64,000 nt of DNA from Dactylosporangium fulvum (GCF_025137375.1 NZ_CP073720.1:5976501-6040500); one strand, 5' to 3'; counted from the first letter of the stretch, positions 17,060 through 28,688 are shown. Program-made: numbers and translations. Notes: a model not told the origin generated them from the sequence alone.

Positions 17060-17821
17060 ATGTCCGCCGCCGAGCAGCAGGTCAGCATCTGGATGCAACC
17101 GGAGAACGTGGAGCGGTCCGGGCCGGGCCGGCGACCCGGATACAGCCGGGCGCAGATCGTCGAGGTCGCCGTCCGGATCGCGGACGCGGAGGGCATCGAC
17201 GCCGCGACGATGCGCCGCATCGCCCAGGAGATGGGCACCGGTGCCATGTCGCTGTACCGGTACGTGCCGAAGCGCGACGACCTGATCGACCTCATGCTCG
17301 ACGCGGTGCTCGGCGAGATCGACCTGCCCGAGCGCGCCAGTGGCGACTGGCGGGCGGACCTCTCGCTCGTGGCCCACCGGACCCGCGGGGTCGGCCTGAG
17401 CCACCCCTGGCAGGTCGCCCTCGCCCGGCGCCCCACGCTCGGCCCCAACTCGCTGCGGGTCTACGACTTCATGCTCGGCGCACTCGACGGGTTCGGCCTC
17501 CACATCGACGAGATGACCAGCCTGAGCGGCATGGTGAGCGACTACGTCGCCAGCGCGGTCCGCGACGAGATCGGCTGGCTCGACCACGCCCGGCACACCG
17601 GCATGGACCGCCGGCAGTGGATGGCCGAGTACGTCGGGCCGTACGTCCGGCGCGTCGTCGAGTCGGGGAAGTACCCGATGTTCAACCGCACGATCCGCGA
17701 AGGGCGGCTCTCCCACATGTCGCCCGACGCGCGCTTCCGGTACGGGCTCGACCACGTGCTCAACGGCATCGCCGCCGCCCTGCCCGCGTCGCCGGGCGGA
17801 CCGGACACGGACCTGTTGTAG
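17060..17821 (+). CDS. TetR-family repressor of the divergent efflux operon
   Basis: A 253-residue regulator. A basic leader with PGRRPGYSRAQIV precedes the TetR helix-turn-helix (ATMRRIAQEMGTGAMSLYRYVPKRDDLID), followed by a long ligand-binding domain of the TetR C-terminal type 1 class. It is divergent from the MFS/FMN-reductase/SDR operon and very probably represses both sides through the 50-base dyad. AGGGAGG precedes the ATG at 17060. An in-frame ATG at 17036 lies within the dyad and lacks a ribosome site. Confidence 0.9.
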   Translation: MSAAEQQVSIWMQPENVERSGPGRRPGYSRAQIVEVAVRIADAEGIDAATMRRIAQEMGTGAMSLYRYVPKRDDLIDLMLDAVLGEIDLPERASGDWRADLSLVAHRTRGVGLSHPWQVALARRPTLGPNSLRVYDFMLGALDGFGLHIDEMTSLSGMVSDYVASAVRDEIGWLDHARHTGMDRRQWMAEYVGPYVRRVVESGKYPMFNRTIREGRLSHMSPDARFRYGLDHVLNGIAAALPASPGGPDTDLL

Positions 17822-17839
17822 CATTGGCCGCGCGAGGCG

Positions 17840-18070
17840 TTGATGGGGACGAGTAACGCCGGACGCAGCCCGAAGCGACCCGGGGACGGTGGAAGCCCGG
17901 GGGCGTGCCCGGCGCGAAGATCACCCCGGAGCCGCCGGAAGAAAGGCCTCACCGAGGCCGAGTAGAGCCGGCCGCAGCGAATGAGCGGGCCGCAGAGCAT
18001 GTGCGGTCAAGGAGGGTGGTACCGCGGGGTCATGCCTCGTCCCTCCGTTGGTGAGTGAGCCCGACGGAGG
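17840..18070 (+). promoter_or_regulatory. T-box riboswitch (tRNA-Ile sensing, translational) ahead of ileS
   Basis: The leader carries the T-box consensus AGGGTGGTACCGCG (18013-18026), an AGTA motif near 17852 and GAAGATCACC near 17917, where ATC would be the isoleucine specifier triplet. Two mutually exclusive pairings are visible. GGAGGG (18011-18016) with CCCTCC (18041-18046) is the tRNA-stabilised form. CCTCCGT (18042-18048) with ACGGAGG (18064-18070) hides the Shine-Dalgarno sequence of ileS. This matches the known actinobacterial class in which uncharged tRNA-Ile frees the ribosome site. The exact 5' end is not determined. Confidence 0.9.
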
Positions 18071-18078
18071 AACGACGG

Positions 18079-21189
<3,111 letters not shown>

Positions 21190-21195
<6 letters not shown>

Positions 21196-21228
21196 CGCCG
21201 CTGCCTGACGTCACTGCCTGACGCCACG
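21190..21228. repeat. Three tandem 13-base repeats at the 3' end of ileS
   Basis: GCCTGACGCCGCT, GCCTGACGTCACT and GCCTGACGCCACG follow one another without gaps. The first contains the ileS stop codon. The origin is probably slippage; no function is evident. Confidence 0.5.
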
Positions 21229-21282
21229 CCGGTCAGCGCTGATGCGACGGCCGGCGCGGCGTCGGTCACGGCCGCTCGACGC

Positions 21283-22071
21283 TCACGACCAGCCGGCTTC
21301 GACGAGGGACAGCAGTGCCGCGTGGGTCTGCGTGTCCGCGGCGACGAGCAGCCCGCCCACGCCGGTGTGCAGGGGCTGGCCGCGCAGGCCGGTCACGATG
21401 CAGCCGGCGGCGCGGCACACCGCGAGACCCGCCGCGAAGTGGACGCTGTCGCGCAGGTCGCCGTCGGTGAGATACGCGGCCCGCCGGCCGGCCGCCACCC
21501 ACGCCACCGCGAGCGTCGTCGACAGTACCCTCGGCCGGAACCGTGCGCCGAAGCCCGGATCGCCCAGCAGGCGGGTGGCCTGGAACGCGGGCGCGTTCGG
21601 GAACGGCGGGTCGAGGTTGACGTCGACCAGCCGGGAGTCGGCCGTCGGCGTGAGCGGCTCGTCGACGCCGTCGCGGCGGACGTACGCACCGTCGCCGGCG
21701 GTCCAGAACACCTCTCCCGCGAACGGATCCGCCGACGCCGCAGCCGTCACCGCACCGCCGTCGCGCAGTGCCACGTTCACCGCGACCAGCATGCTGCGGA
21801 CGGCGTAGTTCAGCGTCCCGCACAGCGGGTCGACCAGCCAGGTGCGGTCGGCGTCGCCGGTGCGGCCGGTCTCCTCGCCGAGCACGGCGTCGTCGGGCCG
21901 CGCGGCCCGCAACACGTCCAGGATCGCCCGCTCGGCCTCGACGTCGGCCGAGGTGGCGAAGTCGCCGCCGCCCTTGCCGAACCGCTCCAGCTCGGTGCCG
22001 TGCTTCGCCCGGACCACGGCAGCGCCCGCCTCCGCGGCGGCCACCGCCAGATCCCCGTCCGTCATCCCCAT
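21283..22071 (-). CDS. Inositol-monophosphatase-like protein with altered metal motif
   Basis: A 262-residue member of the IMPase/FBPase fold. The GEE motif is present at residues 65-67 (LGEETG) and the DSVHFAAG segment corresponds to the second metal motif. The core motif, normally DPxDGT, reads DPLCGT at 81-86, so a metal-binding aspartate is replaced by cysteine. I believe a subgroup of actinobacterial homologues shares this change, but cannot check. Activity on inositol phosphate is therefore uncertain. The ATG at 22071 follows TAGGGT by seven bases, suggesting a leaderless message. Convergent with ileS. Confidence 0.8.
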   Translation of the reverse strand: MGMTDGDLAVAAAEAGAAVVRAKHGTELERFGKGGGDFATSADVEAERAILDVLRAARPDDAVLGEETGRTGDADRTWLVDPLCGTLNYAVRSMLVAVNVALRDGGAVTAAASADPFAGEVFWTAGDGAYVRRDGVDEPLTPTADSRLVDVNLDPPFPNAPAFQATRLLGDPGFGARFRPRVLSTTLAVAWVAAGRRAAYLTDGDLRDSVHFAAGLAVCRAAGCIVTGLRGQPLHTGVGGLLVAADTQTHAALLSLVEAGWS

Positions 22072-22144
22072 GCCGTCGACCCTAACGATGGGCGGATCCG
22101 TTCGACGGGCCGCCGGCCGGTGCCCGGCCACGCCGATCCTGTGG

Positions 22145-22453
22145 TCAGCGGTCGGGCGGGGCGATCAGCGGATGCCGGAGGTCGTCGTGCAGGGCGAGGT
22201 CGGCCATGTCGCGCCGGTAGTCCTCGGCCGACAGGTAACCGGAGAGCAGCCAGGTGGTGAGCACGGCCTCGACGCGTTCACCGTCGGGGTCGGCGTCGCC
22301 GACGACCGCGAGCACGGCCCACCGGGCCTCCGGCGGCGTCTCCTCCGACACTGACTCGACCAGGTCCCGTCGCCGGCACCTGCCACACCATGCGCCGATC
22401 GACGACACGGCCGCCACCGCCGCCAGCACGATCAACAAGACGATGAACGCCAT
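22145..22453 (-). CDS. Small single-pass membrane protein, unknown
   Basis: A 102-residue protein with an N-terminal transmembrane helix (AFIVLLIVLAAVAAVSSIGA), a short CGRCRRR cytoplasmic boundary and a soluble helical tail containing AEDYRRDMADLALHDD. GAGGTG precedes the ATG. No family recognised. It stands alone between two other minus-strand genes; no operon partner is evident. Confidence 0.7.
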   Translation of the reverse strand: MAFIVLLIVLAAVAAVSSIGAWCGRCRRRDLVESVSEETPPEARWAVLAVVGDADPDGERVEAVLTTWLLSGYLSAEDYRRDMADLALHDDLRHPLIAPPDR

Positions 22454-22537
22454 GTCCCATCACCTCGCCGGCATCAGGACCCAACCTCAACTCTGGCCCG
22501 TCCGAGGCCCGGGGGCAAGGGCTGACGGTGCGGCCGC

Positions 22538-22606
22538 TCACGGGCTCGGCACTTCACCGGCCAGCGTGTCGAGCACGCCGGTCATCCGCAGCACCCGCTC
22601 GACCAT
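22538..22606 (-). pseudogene. Possible remnant of a STAS-domain C-terminus
   Basis: A short frame reading MVERVLRMTGVLDTLAGEV recalls the final helix of anti-sigma-factor antagonists (V.RVLRLTGL). There is no room for the rest of the domain, as the esterase gene ends six bases upstream. It could equally be chance. Confidence 0.15.
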
Positions 22607-22611
22607 CGGAT

Positions 22612-23346
22612 TCAGGTGTGCGCCGACGCCCCGGCGGCGATCGCCAGCCAGGCCACGGCACGGGCCACCACCTCGGTCGGGACCTCGTGGCCGCCGTCGA
22701 ACTCCTCGTAGGTGACCTGGTAGCCGAGCGCCCGCAAGCGGGGCACGAGTTGCCGGCTGCACGTGTCGATCCCCAGCACCGGGTCCTGCGTCCCGTGCGC
22801 CACGAACACGTACGGGTGCCCGTGCGTCACCAGCGGTGCGGCGAACCCGGGCGAGAACGCCGCCACGGCGTCGAACAGGTCACCGTTGGTGAGCCCGAGC
22901 GACAGCGCGTACGAGGCGCCGTCCGAGAAGCCGCCGATCGCCATGCCTTCGATCGGGAACTCGTCGAGGATCTCCTCCAGCACCCGGTCGATCCGGCGGA
23001 CGTCGGTGCCGTACCCCTCGATCATCAGATCCCAGCTCGCCGCGGTCGACTGCGGCGCCACGAGGAGCAGCTGGAGTTCGTCGGCGACCGGCAGCATGAG
23101 CTCCAGGCCCTGCCGCGCCGAGCCACCCGCCCCGTGCAGGAGCACCACGAGGCGGTACGGGCGGCCGCCCACCGGCGCCGGCACGTACGCCAGCGCGAGC
23201 AGTTCCCCGGTCCGGTCGTCGAGGCGGAGCAGCCCTGTCGCGTACGAGATCACCACCGGCCGGTACTGGCGGACCGTCAACCGTCCGTGCCGGGCGTTCT
23301 CCTCCGGCCGGACGTGCGGTTGCCCGGGTTCGCTCGTGATCGGCAC
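22612..23346 (-). CDS. Alpha/beta-hydrolase, phospholipase/carboxylesterase-like
   Basis: A 244-residue serine hydrolase. LVVLLHGAGGSARQGLE provides the oxyanion loop and AIGGFSDGASYAL the nucleophile elbow (serine in GFSDG). HGTQDPVLGID carries the acid and DGGHEVP the histidine. The compact size and the order of these motifs resemble the YpfH/carboxylesterase family, which act on short esters or lysophospholipids. No signal peptide. The GTG at 23346 has GAGGAA upstream. No obvious operon partners. Confidence 0.88.
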   Translation of the reverse strand: MPITSEPGQPHVRPEENARHGRLTVRQYRPVVISYATGLLRLDDRTGELLALAYVPAPVGGRPYRLVVLLHGAGGSARQGLELMLPVADELQLLLVAPQSTAASWDLMIEGYGTDVRRIDRVLEEILDEFPIEGMAIGGFSDGASYALSLGLTNGDLFDAVAAFSPGFAAPLVTHGHPYVFVAHGTQDPVLGIDTCSRQLVPRLRALGYQVTYEEFDGGHEVPTEVVARAVAWLAIAAGASAHT

Positions 23347-23496
23347 GGTCCGTTCCTCGGTCGCCGGCAGACTGCGGGTCCGATCGCGACTACCCGTCCT
23401 GCGATCTCTCAATCCCGAAGCCGCGGGAACTCCGCAGGCCCGGCGAACGACCATCCGACCGATGTTGACGACACTGTGTTCCGTACTGGCAACCCG

Positions 23497-25509
23497 ATGA
23501 CCGCGCGACGGCTGGCCGCCGGCGCATGTGCCGGCGCGGCGCTGCTCCTCACGCTCGTGGTCGCGTTGCGGTGGGGCGGCGGGATCACCGGGCGGATCGC
23601 CGGGCTGCCGGATCCCGGGGCCTGGACGACGTGGGGCCTGCCCGTGACCCGGGCGGCGGTGAACGTCGGCGCCGTGCTGACCGTCGGCTGGTGCGTGACG
23701 GCGGCGTTCCTCCTGCCCGGCACGGACCCCGGCGCCGGCGGCACGGGCCGGCACGGTCAGGGACAGCTGCTCGGACCGGCCGGGTACCGGCTGCTGCGGC
23801 GCGCGTCGTGGTGGGCGGCCGGCTGGGCCGTGGCGAGCCTGGCGATGCTGCCGCTGACGCTGTCGGACCTGCTCGGCCGGCCGGTGTCGACGGTCACGTT
23901 CCACGCGGTGCGCAGCCTCGCGTGGTCGGTGGCACAGGGCCAGTCGGCCCTCGTCCAGGCCGTGCTGGCCGCCGTGGTGGCGGTGGCCTGCCGGATCGTG
24001 CTGACCCGCAGCGGTGCGGGTGTGGTCGCCGTCCTGGCGTGTGTCGCCACGCTGCCGCCTGCGTTGACCGGGCACGCGGCGGGGGCCGGCAACCATCAGC
24101 TGGCGGTGACCAGCCTCGCGGCGCACATCCTCGGGGCGGCGCTGTGGGTCGGCGGGCTGGCGGCGCTGCTGACGCTGCGCTCGGACCGGGTCCTGGGCGT
24201 CGCCGCGCACGCCTACAGCCGGCTCGCGCTGGGCTGCTGGGCGGTCGTCGCGGTGAGCGGGGTGGCGAACGCCGCCGTACGGCTCGGTGGGATCGACGAG
24301 CTGTGGCAGTCGCGGTACGGGCTGCTGGTGCTCGGCAAGGCACTGGCGCTCACGGCCGTCGGGGTCGTCGGCGCCGTCCATCGCGTCCGCACCCTGCCGG
24401 TGCTGCGCGCCGGCACACCGGGGGCGTTTCGTCGCCTGGCGATCGGCGAGGTGCTGGTCTTCGCCGCGACGCTCGGCCTGGCGGTGGCGCTGTCGCGCAC
24501 GCCGACGCCGGTGCCGACCGAGCCGGCCGTGACCGACCCGGTCACCGACCTGCTCGGTTTCCCCGCGCCGGCCCCGCTGAGCGCGGTGCGGGTGTTCTGG
24601 CCGCCGCTGGTCGACGCGTACTTCCTGGCCGCCGTCGTGATCGGCACGGCCGCGTACGTGGCCGGGGTTCGGCGGCTGCGGCGCGACGGTCACCCGTGGC
24701 CGGTGAGCCGGACGGCGAGCTGGCTGGCGGGGATGCTGCTGCTGGCCCTGTTCACGGTCGGCGGCCTGGCCCGGTACGCCTATGTGCTGTTCTCCGCCCA
24801 CATGGCCCAGCACATGGTGCTCGGCATGGTCGTGCCGATCCTGCTGGTCGGCGGCGCCCCGATCACCCTCGCGCTCCGCACGCTCCGCAAGCCGGCCGAC
24901 CCGGGGGTGCGGGGCGCACGGGACTGGCTGTTGCTCGTCCTGCGCAGCCGGTTCGTGCGGCTGGTGTCACACCCGCTGGTCGCGCTCGGGGTCTACGTGG
25001 TGAGCCTGTACATCCTGTACTTCAGCAACCTGCTGAGCTTCCTCATGCGGTACCACCTCGGCCACCTCTGGATGCTGACGCACTTCGTGCTGGCGGGATT
25101 CCTGTTCTACTGGGTGCTCATCGGCGTCGATCCGGGCAGGCGGGTCGTGGCGCCGCCGCTGCTGGTGCTGCTGCACTTCGCCGGGATGGTGTTCCACGCG
25201 TTCCTCGGCGTCGCGCTCATGCAGTCGCGCGCCGTGATCGCCGCCGACTGGTACGGCAGGGTCCATCCCGCCTGGGCCGACAGCCTCCTCGCCGACCAGC
25301 ATCTCGGTGCCGGGCTGGCGTGGGGCTTCGGCGAGATTCCCGCCGCGGTCATCCTGATCGTGCTCGTGGTGCGCTGGATCCGCGCCGACGAGCGCGAGCA
25401 GCGGCGGATCGACCGGGCCGCGGCCCGCGCCGAGGCGACGGGCGAGGAGGACGACCTGGCACGGTACAACGCGTTCCTGCGCCGTGTCGCGGAGGCCGAG
25501 CGCCGCTGA
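23497..25509 (+). CDS. CopD-CtaG fusion: copper resistance D domain plus cytochrome c oxidase assembly domain
   Basis: A 670-residue polytopic membrane protein. The N-terminal ~340 residues form a CopD-like unit of about eight helices (TGHAAGAGNHQLAVTSLAAHILGA, with histidines that could bind copper). The C-terminal ~300 residues are a CtaG/Caa3_CtaG domain with the diagnostic SAHMAQHMVLGMVVPILL, YHLGHLWMLTHFVLAG and the closing HLGAGLAWGFGE. It probably moves or inserts copper for cytochrome oxidase. The tail is charged and cytoplasmic. The neighbouring convergent gene encodes CopC, the periplasmic copper partner. Start ATG 23497. Confidence 0.88.
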   Translation: MTARRLAAGACAGAALLLTLVVALRWGGGITGRIAGLPDPGAWTTWGLPVTRAAVNVGAVLTVGWCVTAAFLLPGTDPGAGGTGRHGQGQLLGPAGYRLLRRASWWAAGWAVASLAMLPLTLSDLLGRPVSTVTFHAVRSLAWSVAQGQSALVQAVLAAVVAVACRIVLTRSGAGVVAVLACVATLPPALTGHAAGAGNHQLAVTSLAAHILGAALWVGGLAALLTLRSDRVLGVAAHAYSRLALGCWAVVAVSGVANAAVRLGGIDELWQSRYGLLVLGKALALTAVGVVGAVHRVRTLPVLRAGTPGAFRRLAIGEVLVFAATLGLAVALSRTPTPVPTEPAVTDPVTDLLGFPAPAPLSAVRVFWPPLVDAYFLAAVVIGTAAYVAGVRRLRRDGHPWPVSRTASWLAGMLLLALFTVGGLARYAYVLFSAHMAQHMVLGMVVPILLVGGAPITLALRTLRKPADPGVRGARDWLLLVLRSRFVRLVSHPLVALGVYVVSLYILYFSNLLSFLMRYHLGHLWMLTHFVLAGFLFYWVLIGVDPGRRVVAPPLLVLLHFAGMVFHAFLGVALMQSRAVIAADWYGRVHPAWADSLLADQHLGAGLAWGFGEIPAAVILIVLVVRWIRADEREQRRIDRAAARAEATGEEDDLARYNAFLRRVAEAERR

Positions 25510-25556
25510 TCACTACCCTCGGGTGCCAGACTCCGACTGGTGCCCGCCGGCTGAGC

Positions 25557-26141
25557 TCAGCCGCTCGTGGCGCGGCGGCGCCAGAACACCCCACCGGCCA
25601 GGATCAGCAGCACGGCGACGGCCCCGGCCGCGGCCCAGCCGAGCCGGCCGGGCCCGGGGTCCTCGGTGACCGGTTGCACGGCCGCCGAGGAGGACGACAC
25701 CGCCGCCGCGGACGGGGCCGCCGCGGACGACGGCGCCGCCGCGGACGACGGCGCCGCCGCGGCATTGGTGAACGTGAACTGCCCCTCGATCGGGTGGCCG
25801 TCCACGGAGACCGTGCGCCAGGCGACCTTCACGGCACCGGGCGGCAACGGCCGGACCGCCTGGGTCAGGGTCGTGCCGACCGACCGGGGCGTGCCCTCGG
25901 CGTAGGGCGCACCGTCGGCACCGGTCACGACGACGGTGCTGAACTGCTGTTTGACCGGCTCGTTGAAGGTCAGCGCCACCGCCGTGACCGGGGCCGTCAC
26001 GGTCGCACCGCCGGCCGGGTCGGTCCTGAGCAGCGTGGCGTGCGCCGACGCCGGCCGCGCGGGCAGCAGCACCACGAGCAGCACCGCGGCAGCCGCGGCC
26101 AGCACCGCTCGGACGGTCACGGGCGGTCGCATGGGATGCAT
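25557..26141 (-). CDS. CopC-domain copper-binding protein with C-terminal anchor
   Basis: A 194-residue exported protein. The signal peptide ends at PASA, leaving a histidine as the first mature residue (HATLLRTDPAGG), the classic CopC copper ligand. VSVDGHPIEGQFTF holds the second conserved histidine. A low-complexity alanine/serine/proline linker with an internal 18-base repeat leads to a C-terminal transmembrane helix (WAAAGAVAVLLILAGGVF) and an arginine stop. It should bind copper outside the membrane and hand it to the CopD-CtaG protein encoded convergently. Two ATG codons nine bases apart are possible starts; the first (26141) is given. Confidence 0.9.
   Translation of the reverse strand: MHPMRPPVTVRAVLAAAAAVLLVVLLPARPASAHATLLRTDPAGGATVTAPVTAVALTFNEPVKQQFSTVVVTGADGAPYAEGTPRSVGTTLTQAVRPLPPGAVKVAWRTVSVDGHPIEGQFTFTNAAAAPSSAAAPSSAAAPSAAAVSSSSAAVQPVTEDPGPGRLGWAAAGAVAVLLILAGGVFWRRRATSG
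25717..25762. repeat. 18-base tandem repeat in the CopC linker
   Basis: GCCGCCGCGGACGACGGC occurs twice in full and a third time in part. It encodes the Ala/Ser/Pro-rich linker, so length variation by slippage would change only the tether. Confidence 0.7.
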
Positions 26142-26233
26142 CCTCTTCTCCCCGGCTCTCCCACGGCGGGACCGGACAACTGAGGTAGTCGCCCCGGCCC
26201 CGGCCGTGGTTCCCGGGGGATGCGGAGGAACGC

Positions 26234-26995
26234 TCAGCGCACGCCGGCCACCGCGGCGTCGGCGCCGCCCCGCCAGAGCACGCCGGCCTCGGCGTATCCG
26301 GCGGCACGCAGCGCCTCCAGGTGCCAGGAGACCGGCGGGAGGTGCTCGGCGGCGTGCCCGCCCGCGTAGATCTCGTTGCGCCGGGCGACGAGCGGCGCGA
26401 GCTCCGGCACGGCGGCGAGGTGGCTCCACCAGTCCGTCCAGGACATCACGGCCCCGGCCGCATACCGGGCGTCCCGGCGGGTCTCGGCGGCGGCCAGCAG
26501 CTGCTTGGTGAGCGTGGGCAGGCCCTCGTCGACCATGTGGTCGGCGTTGGCGAACAGCCCGCCGGGGCGCAGGAGGTCGCGGATCTCGCCGTAGAGGACG
26601 GCGGTCCGCTCGCCGGGCAGCCAGTGCAGCGCGGTCGCGGTGAGCACCGCGTCGAAGTCGCGGTGCGGGAGCGCGGTGACCCAGTCGGGGCGGCGGAGGT
26701 CGGCCGTGACGACGGTCACCCGGTCGCCGAGGGTCGCCTCGGCGATGGCGAGCAGCACCGGGTCGAGGTCGACCAGGGTCACCTCCGCGCCGGGGAACCG
26801 CCGCAGCGCCCGGAGACTGATCGAGCCGGTGCCGCCGGCCAGGTCGAGCAGCCGGGGCGAACCGTTGCCGGTGACCGCCGTCACAGCGTCGAGCAGCGCC
26901 GCGAGGCGGTGCTCGCGGTCGGGCAGATACGCCTCCTGCTGCCGGTCCCAGCTCTCCTGCCACGCCGCCGGGTCGGCGATGCCGTAAGGACTCAT
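26234..26995 (-). CDS. SAM-dependent class I methyltransferase
   Basis: A 253-residue cytoplasmic enzyme. Motif I reads LLDLAGGTGSISLRAL with the acidic end VTLVDLDPVLL, followed by VVTADLRRPDW and the motif around FDAVLTATALHWLP. LLRPGGLFANADH is the usual post-motif strand. This is the methyltransferase_12/25 type; the substrate is unknown. It appears to be transcribed leaderless from a strong promoter (see the separate entry). No partner genes. Confidence 0.85.
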   Translation of the reverse strand: MSPYGIADPAAWQESWDRQQEAYLPDREHRLAALLDAVTAVTGNGSPRLLDLAGGTGSISLRALRRFPGAEVTLVDLDPVLLAIAEATLGDRVTVVTADLRRPDWVTALPHRDFDAVLTATALHWLPGERTAVLYGEIRDLLRPGGLFANADHMVDEGLPTLTKQLLAAAETRRDARYAAGAVMSWTDWWSHLAAVPELAPLVARRNEIYAGGHAAEHLPPVSWHLEALRAAGYAEAGVLWRGGADAAVAGVR

Positions 26996-27002
26996 AGCCT
27001 CT

Positions 27003-27031
27003 ACGGTAGTTACTTAAGACATCGATGTCCA
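27003..27031 (-). promoter_or_regulatory. Promoter of the methyltransferase gene with overlapping palindrome
   Basis: On the minus strand TGGACA (27031-27026) and TACCGT (27008-27003) are 17 bases apart, with the ATG seven bases after the -10. The perfect palindrome GACATCGATGTC (27018-27029) overlaps the -35 and spacer and is a likely repressor site. Confidence 0.6.
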
Positions 27032-27080
27032 GTACTGCCGCCGGAGCGGCTCCGCCCGCGCGGAGGTCCTCACCCCTCGT

Positions 27081-27096
27081 TACCGGCTAGCCGGTA
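27081..27096. promoter_or_regulatory. 16-base perfect palindrome upstream of the MFS exporter
   Basis: TACCGGCTAGCCGGTA lies 147 bases before the MFS start and about 85 bases upstream of the divergent methyltransferase gene. It may be an operator for either side; no regulator gene is adjacent. Confidence 0.4.
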
Positions 27097-27242
27097 TGCC
27101 AGATGTGGGACACCCCGTGCAGGCAAGGGCCGGTGGCGGCGATGCCCGCGTCCGGCCGGTCCGGCGAGACTGGTCAGCGTTCCCGCCTCCCGGAGAAGGG
27201 TCTTCCTCCGCCGTGAAAGCCCATCCCGTCGCCACGGAAACC

Positions 27243-28688
27243 ATGGACTCGAACTCGCCCTGGGCCCCGCTGCGCAGCGGTACCTTCCGCACGCTGTGGC
27301 TGGCCATGTCCGCGGCGAACATCGGCACCGCGATGCAGGTGGTCGGCGCGCAATCGCTCATCATCGGCGGGCCGGGCCGGGCCGCGAACGCCGACATGCT
27401 CGTCACCCTGGTCCAGGCCGCCGCCATGCTGCCCGTCCTCCTGCTCGGCCTGCCGGCCGGTGTCCTGGCCGACCTCGTCGACCGGCGCCGGCTGCTCATC
27501 CGGGTACAGCTGGGCATCGCCGTCGTCTGCCTGCTCCTGGCCGGGCTGGCCCTCGCCGGTGAGCTGCAGTCGACGGCGCTGCTCGTCCTGCAGTGCGCCC
27601 TGGGCGCCGGCGCGGCGCTGACGATGCCCGCGTACGGGTCGCTGACCCCCGAACTGGTGCCGCGCCGCCATCTGCCGCAGGCGTCGGCACTCGCCGCGAT
27701 CAGCGCCAATGTCGCGCGGGCCGCCGGTCCGGCCGCCGCCGGGCTGCTCATCGCGCAGATCGGAGCGTCGGCCGTGTTCGCGCTCCACGCGGTGACGGTG
27801 ATCACGTTCGTCGCGGTGCTCATCGCGTGGCGTCCGGAGCGGTCCGCTGCGCCGCGCCGCGAGGAGTGCTTCGGTTCGGCGATGCGGGCCGGTTGGCAGT
27901 ACGTGCGGCACACGCCCGTCGTCCGCCGCCTCCTCGTCCACGCGCTGCTGTTCCTCGTGCCCGGCTCGGCACTGCTGGCGCTGCTGCCCCTGCTGGCCGG
28001 CAGCCGCCTCGGGCTCGGCGTCGACGGATACGGCCTCCTGCTCGGCGCGGTCGGCGCCGGTGCGATCGCGGGCGCGTTCATCCAGCCGCGGCTGCGCGCC
28101 GTGCGGCCCAAGGACCGGATCGCCATCTCCGCCGCCACGTATCTGGTGGCCCTCGTGGTCGTCGCGGTGAGCCGGGATCCGATCACTGTCGCCGCCGTGC
28201 TCGTCGCGGCCGGCGCGGCCTGGGTGATCGCCCTCACCTACACCAACGCCGCGATCGAGAGCGTCCTGCCGAGCTGGGTGCGGGCCCGGGGCCTTGCGGT
28301 GTACCAGGTCGTGCTGTTCGGCGGCCAGGGGCTGGGCACGGTCGGCTGGGGCTACTGCGCCCACAGCTTCGGCCTGCGCGGGGCGTTGCTGCTCGCCGCG
28401 ACCGGGCTCGGCATCGGTGTCGCGGCCGGTCGGTGCTGGCCGGTGCCGGACGTCAGCCGGCTGGGCCGCCGCCCGGCGCCGCTGCGACCCGGGCCGCGCG
28501 TGGTCCGCGAAGCCGGGCCGATTCTCGTCGGCACCAACACCGCCCCCTGGGGCGAACTCGTGCGGCACCGCCGCAACGGCCGGCCGGCGGACCGGGCGTC
28601 GCGCCGCACGGACGGCCTGCTGCGCTCACCCGGCGGCCGACCCAGGTCGAGCGGTACGTCGCCGGTGCGGAACTGGTGCCCGGCATGA
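27243..28688 (+). CDS. MFS exporter (enterobactin-exporter-like MFS_3), C-terminus apparently frameshifted
   Basis: About 481 residues with roughly 12 transmembrane helices. The opening SPWAPLRSGTFRTLWLAMS and LPAGVLADLVDRRRLLI are typical of the MFS_3/EntS-like group, which export siderophores or other small molecules. After residue ~400 the soluble tail (TAPWGELVRHRRNGRPADR) follows the family, but the last ~15 residues do not. In the next frame, QVERYVAGAELVPG continues the expected ending, so a small indel near 28620-28645 probably changed the C-terminus. The transport core is intact. ATG 27243 is the best start; GTG 27211 is an alternative. Neither has a strong ribosome site. Confidence 0.8.
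   Translation: MDSNSPWAPLRSGTFRTLWLAMSAANIGTAMQVVGAQSLIIGGPGRAANADMLVTLVQAAAMLPVLLLGLPAGVLADLVDRRRLLIRVQLGIAVVCLLLAGLALAGELQSTALLVLQCALGAGAALTMPAYGSLTPELVPRRHLPQASALAAISANVARAAGPAAAGLLIAQIGASAVFALHAVTVITFVAVLIAWRPERSAAPRREECFGSAMRAGWQYVRHTPVVRRLLVHALLFLVPGSALLALLPLLAGSRLGLGVDGYGLLLGAVGAGAIAGAFIQPRLRAVRPKDRIAISAATYLVALVVVAVSRDPITVAAVLVAAGAAWVIALTYTNAAIESVLPSWVRARGLAVYQVVLFGGQGLGTVGWGYCAHSFGLRGALLLAATGLGIGVAAGRCWPVPDVSRLGRRPAPLRPGPRVVREAGPILVGTNTAPWGELVRHRRNGRPADRASRRTDGLLRSPGGRPRSSGTSPVRNWCPA

Noticed and set aside
25681..25762. CRISPR-like repeat array
   Set aside because: The 18-base units are contiguous, without spacers, and encode an Ala/Ser linker inside CopC.
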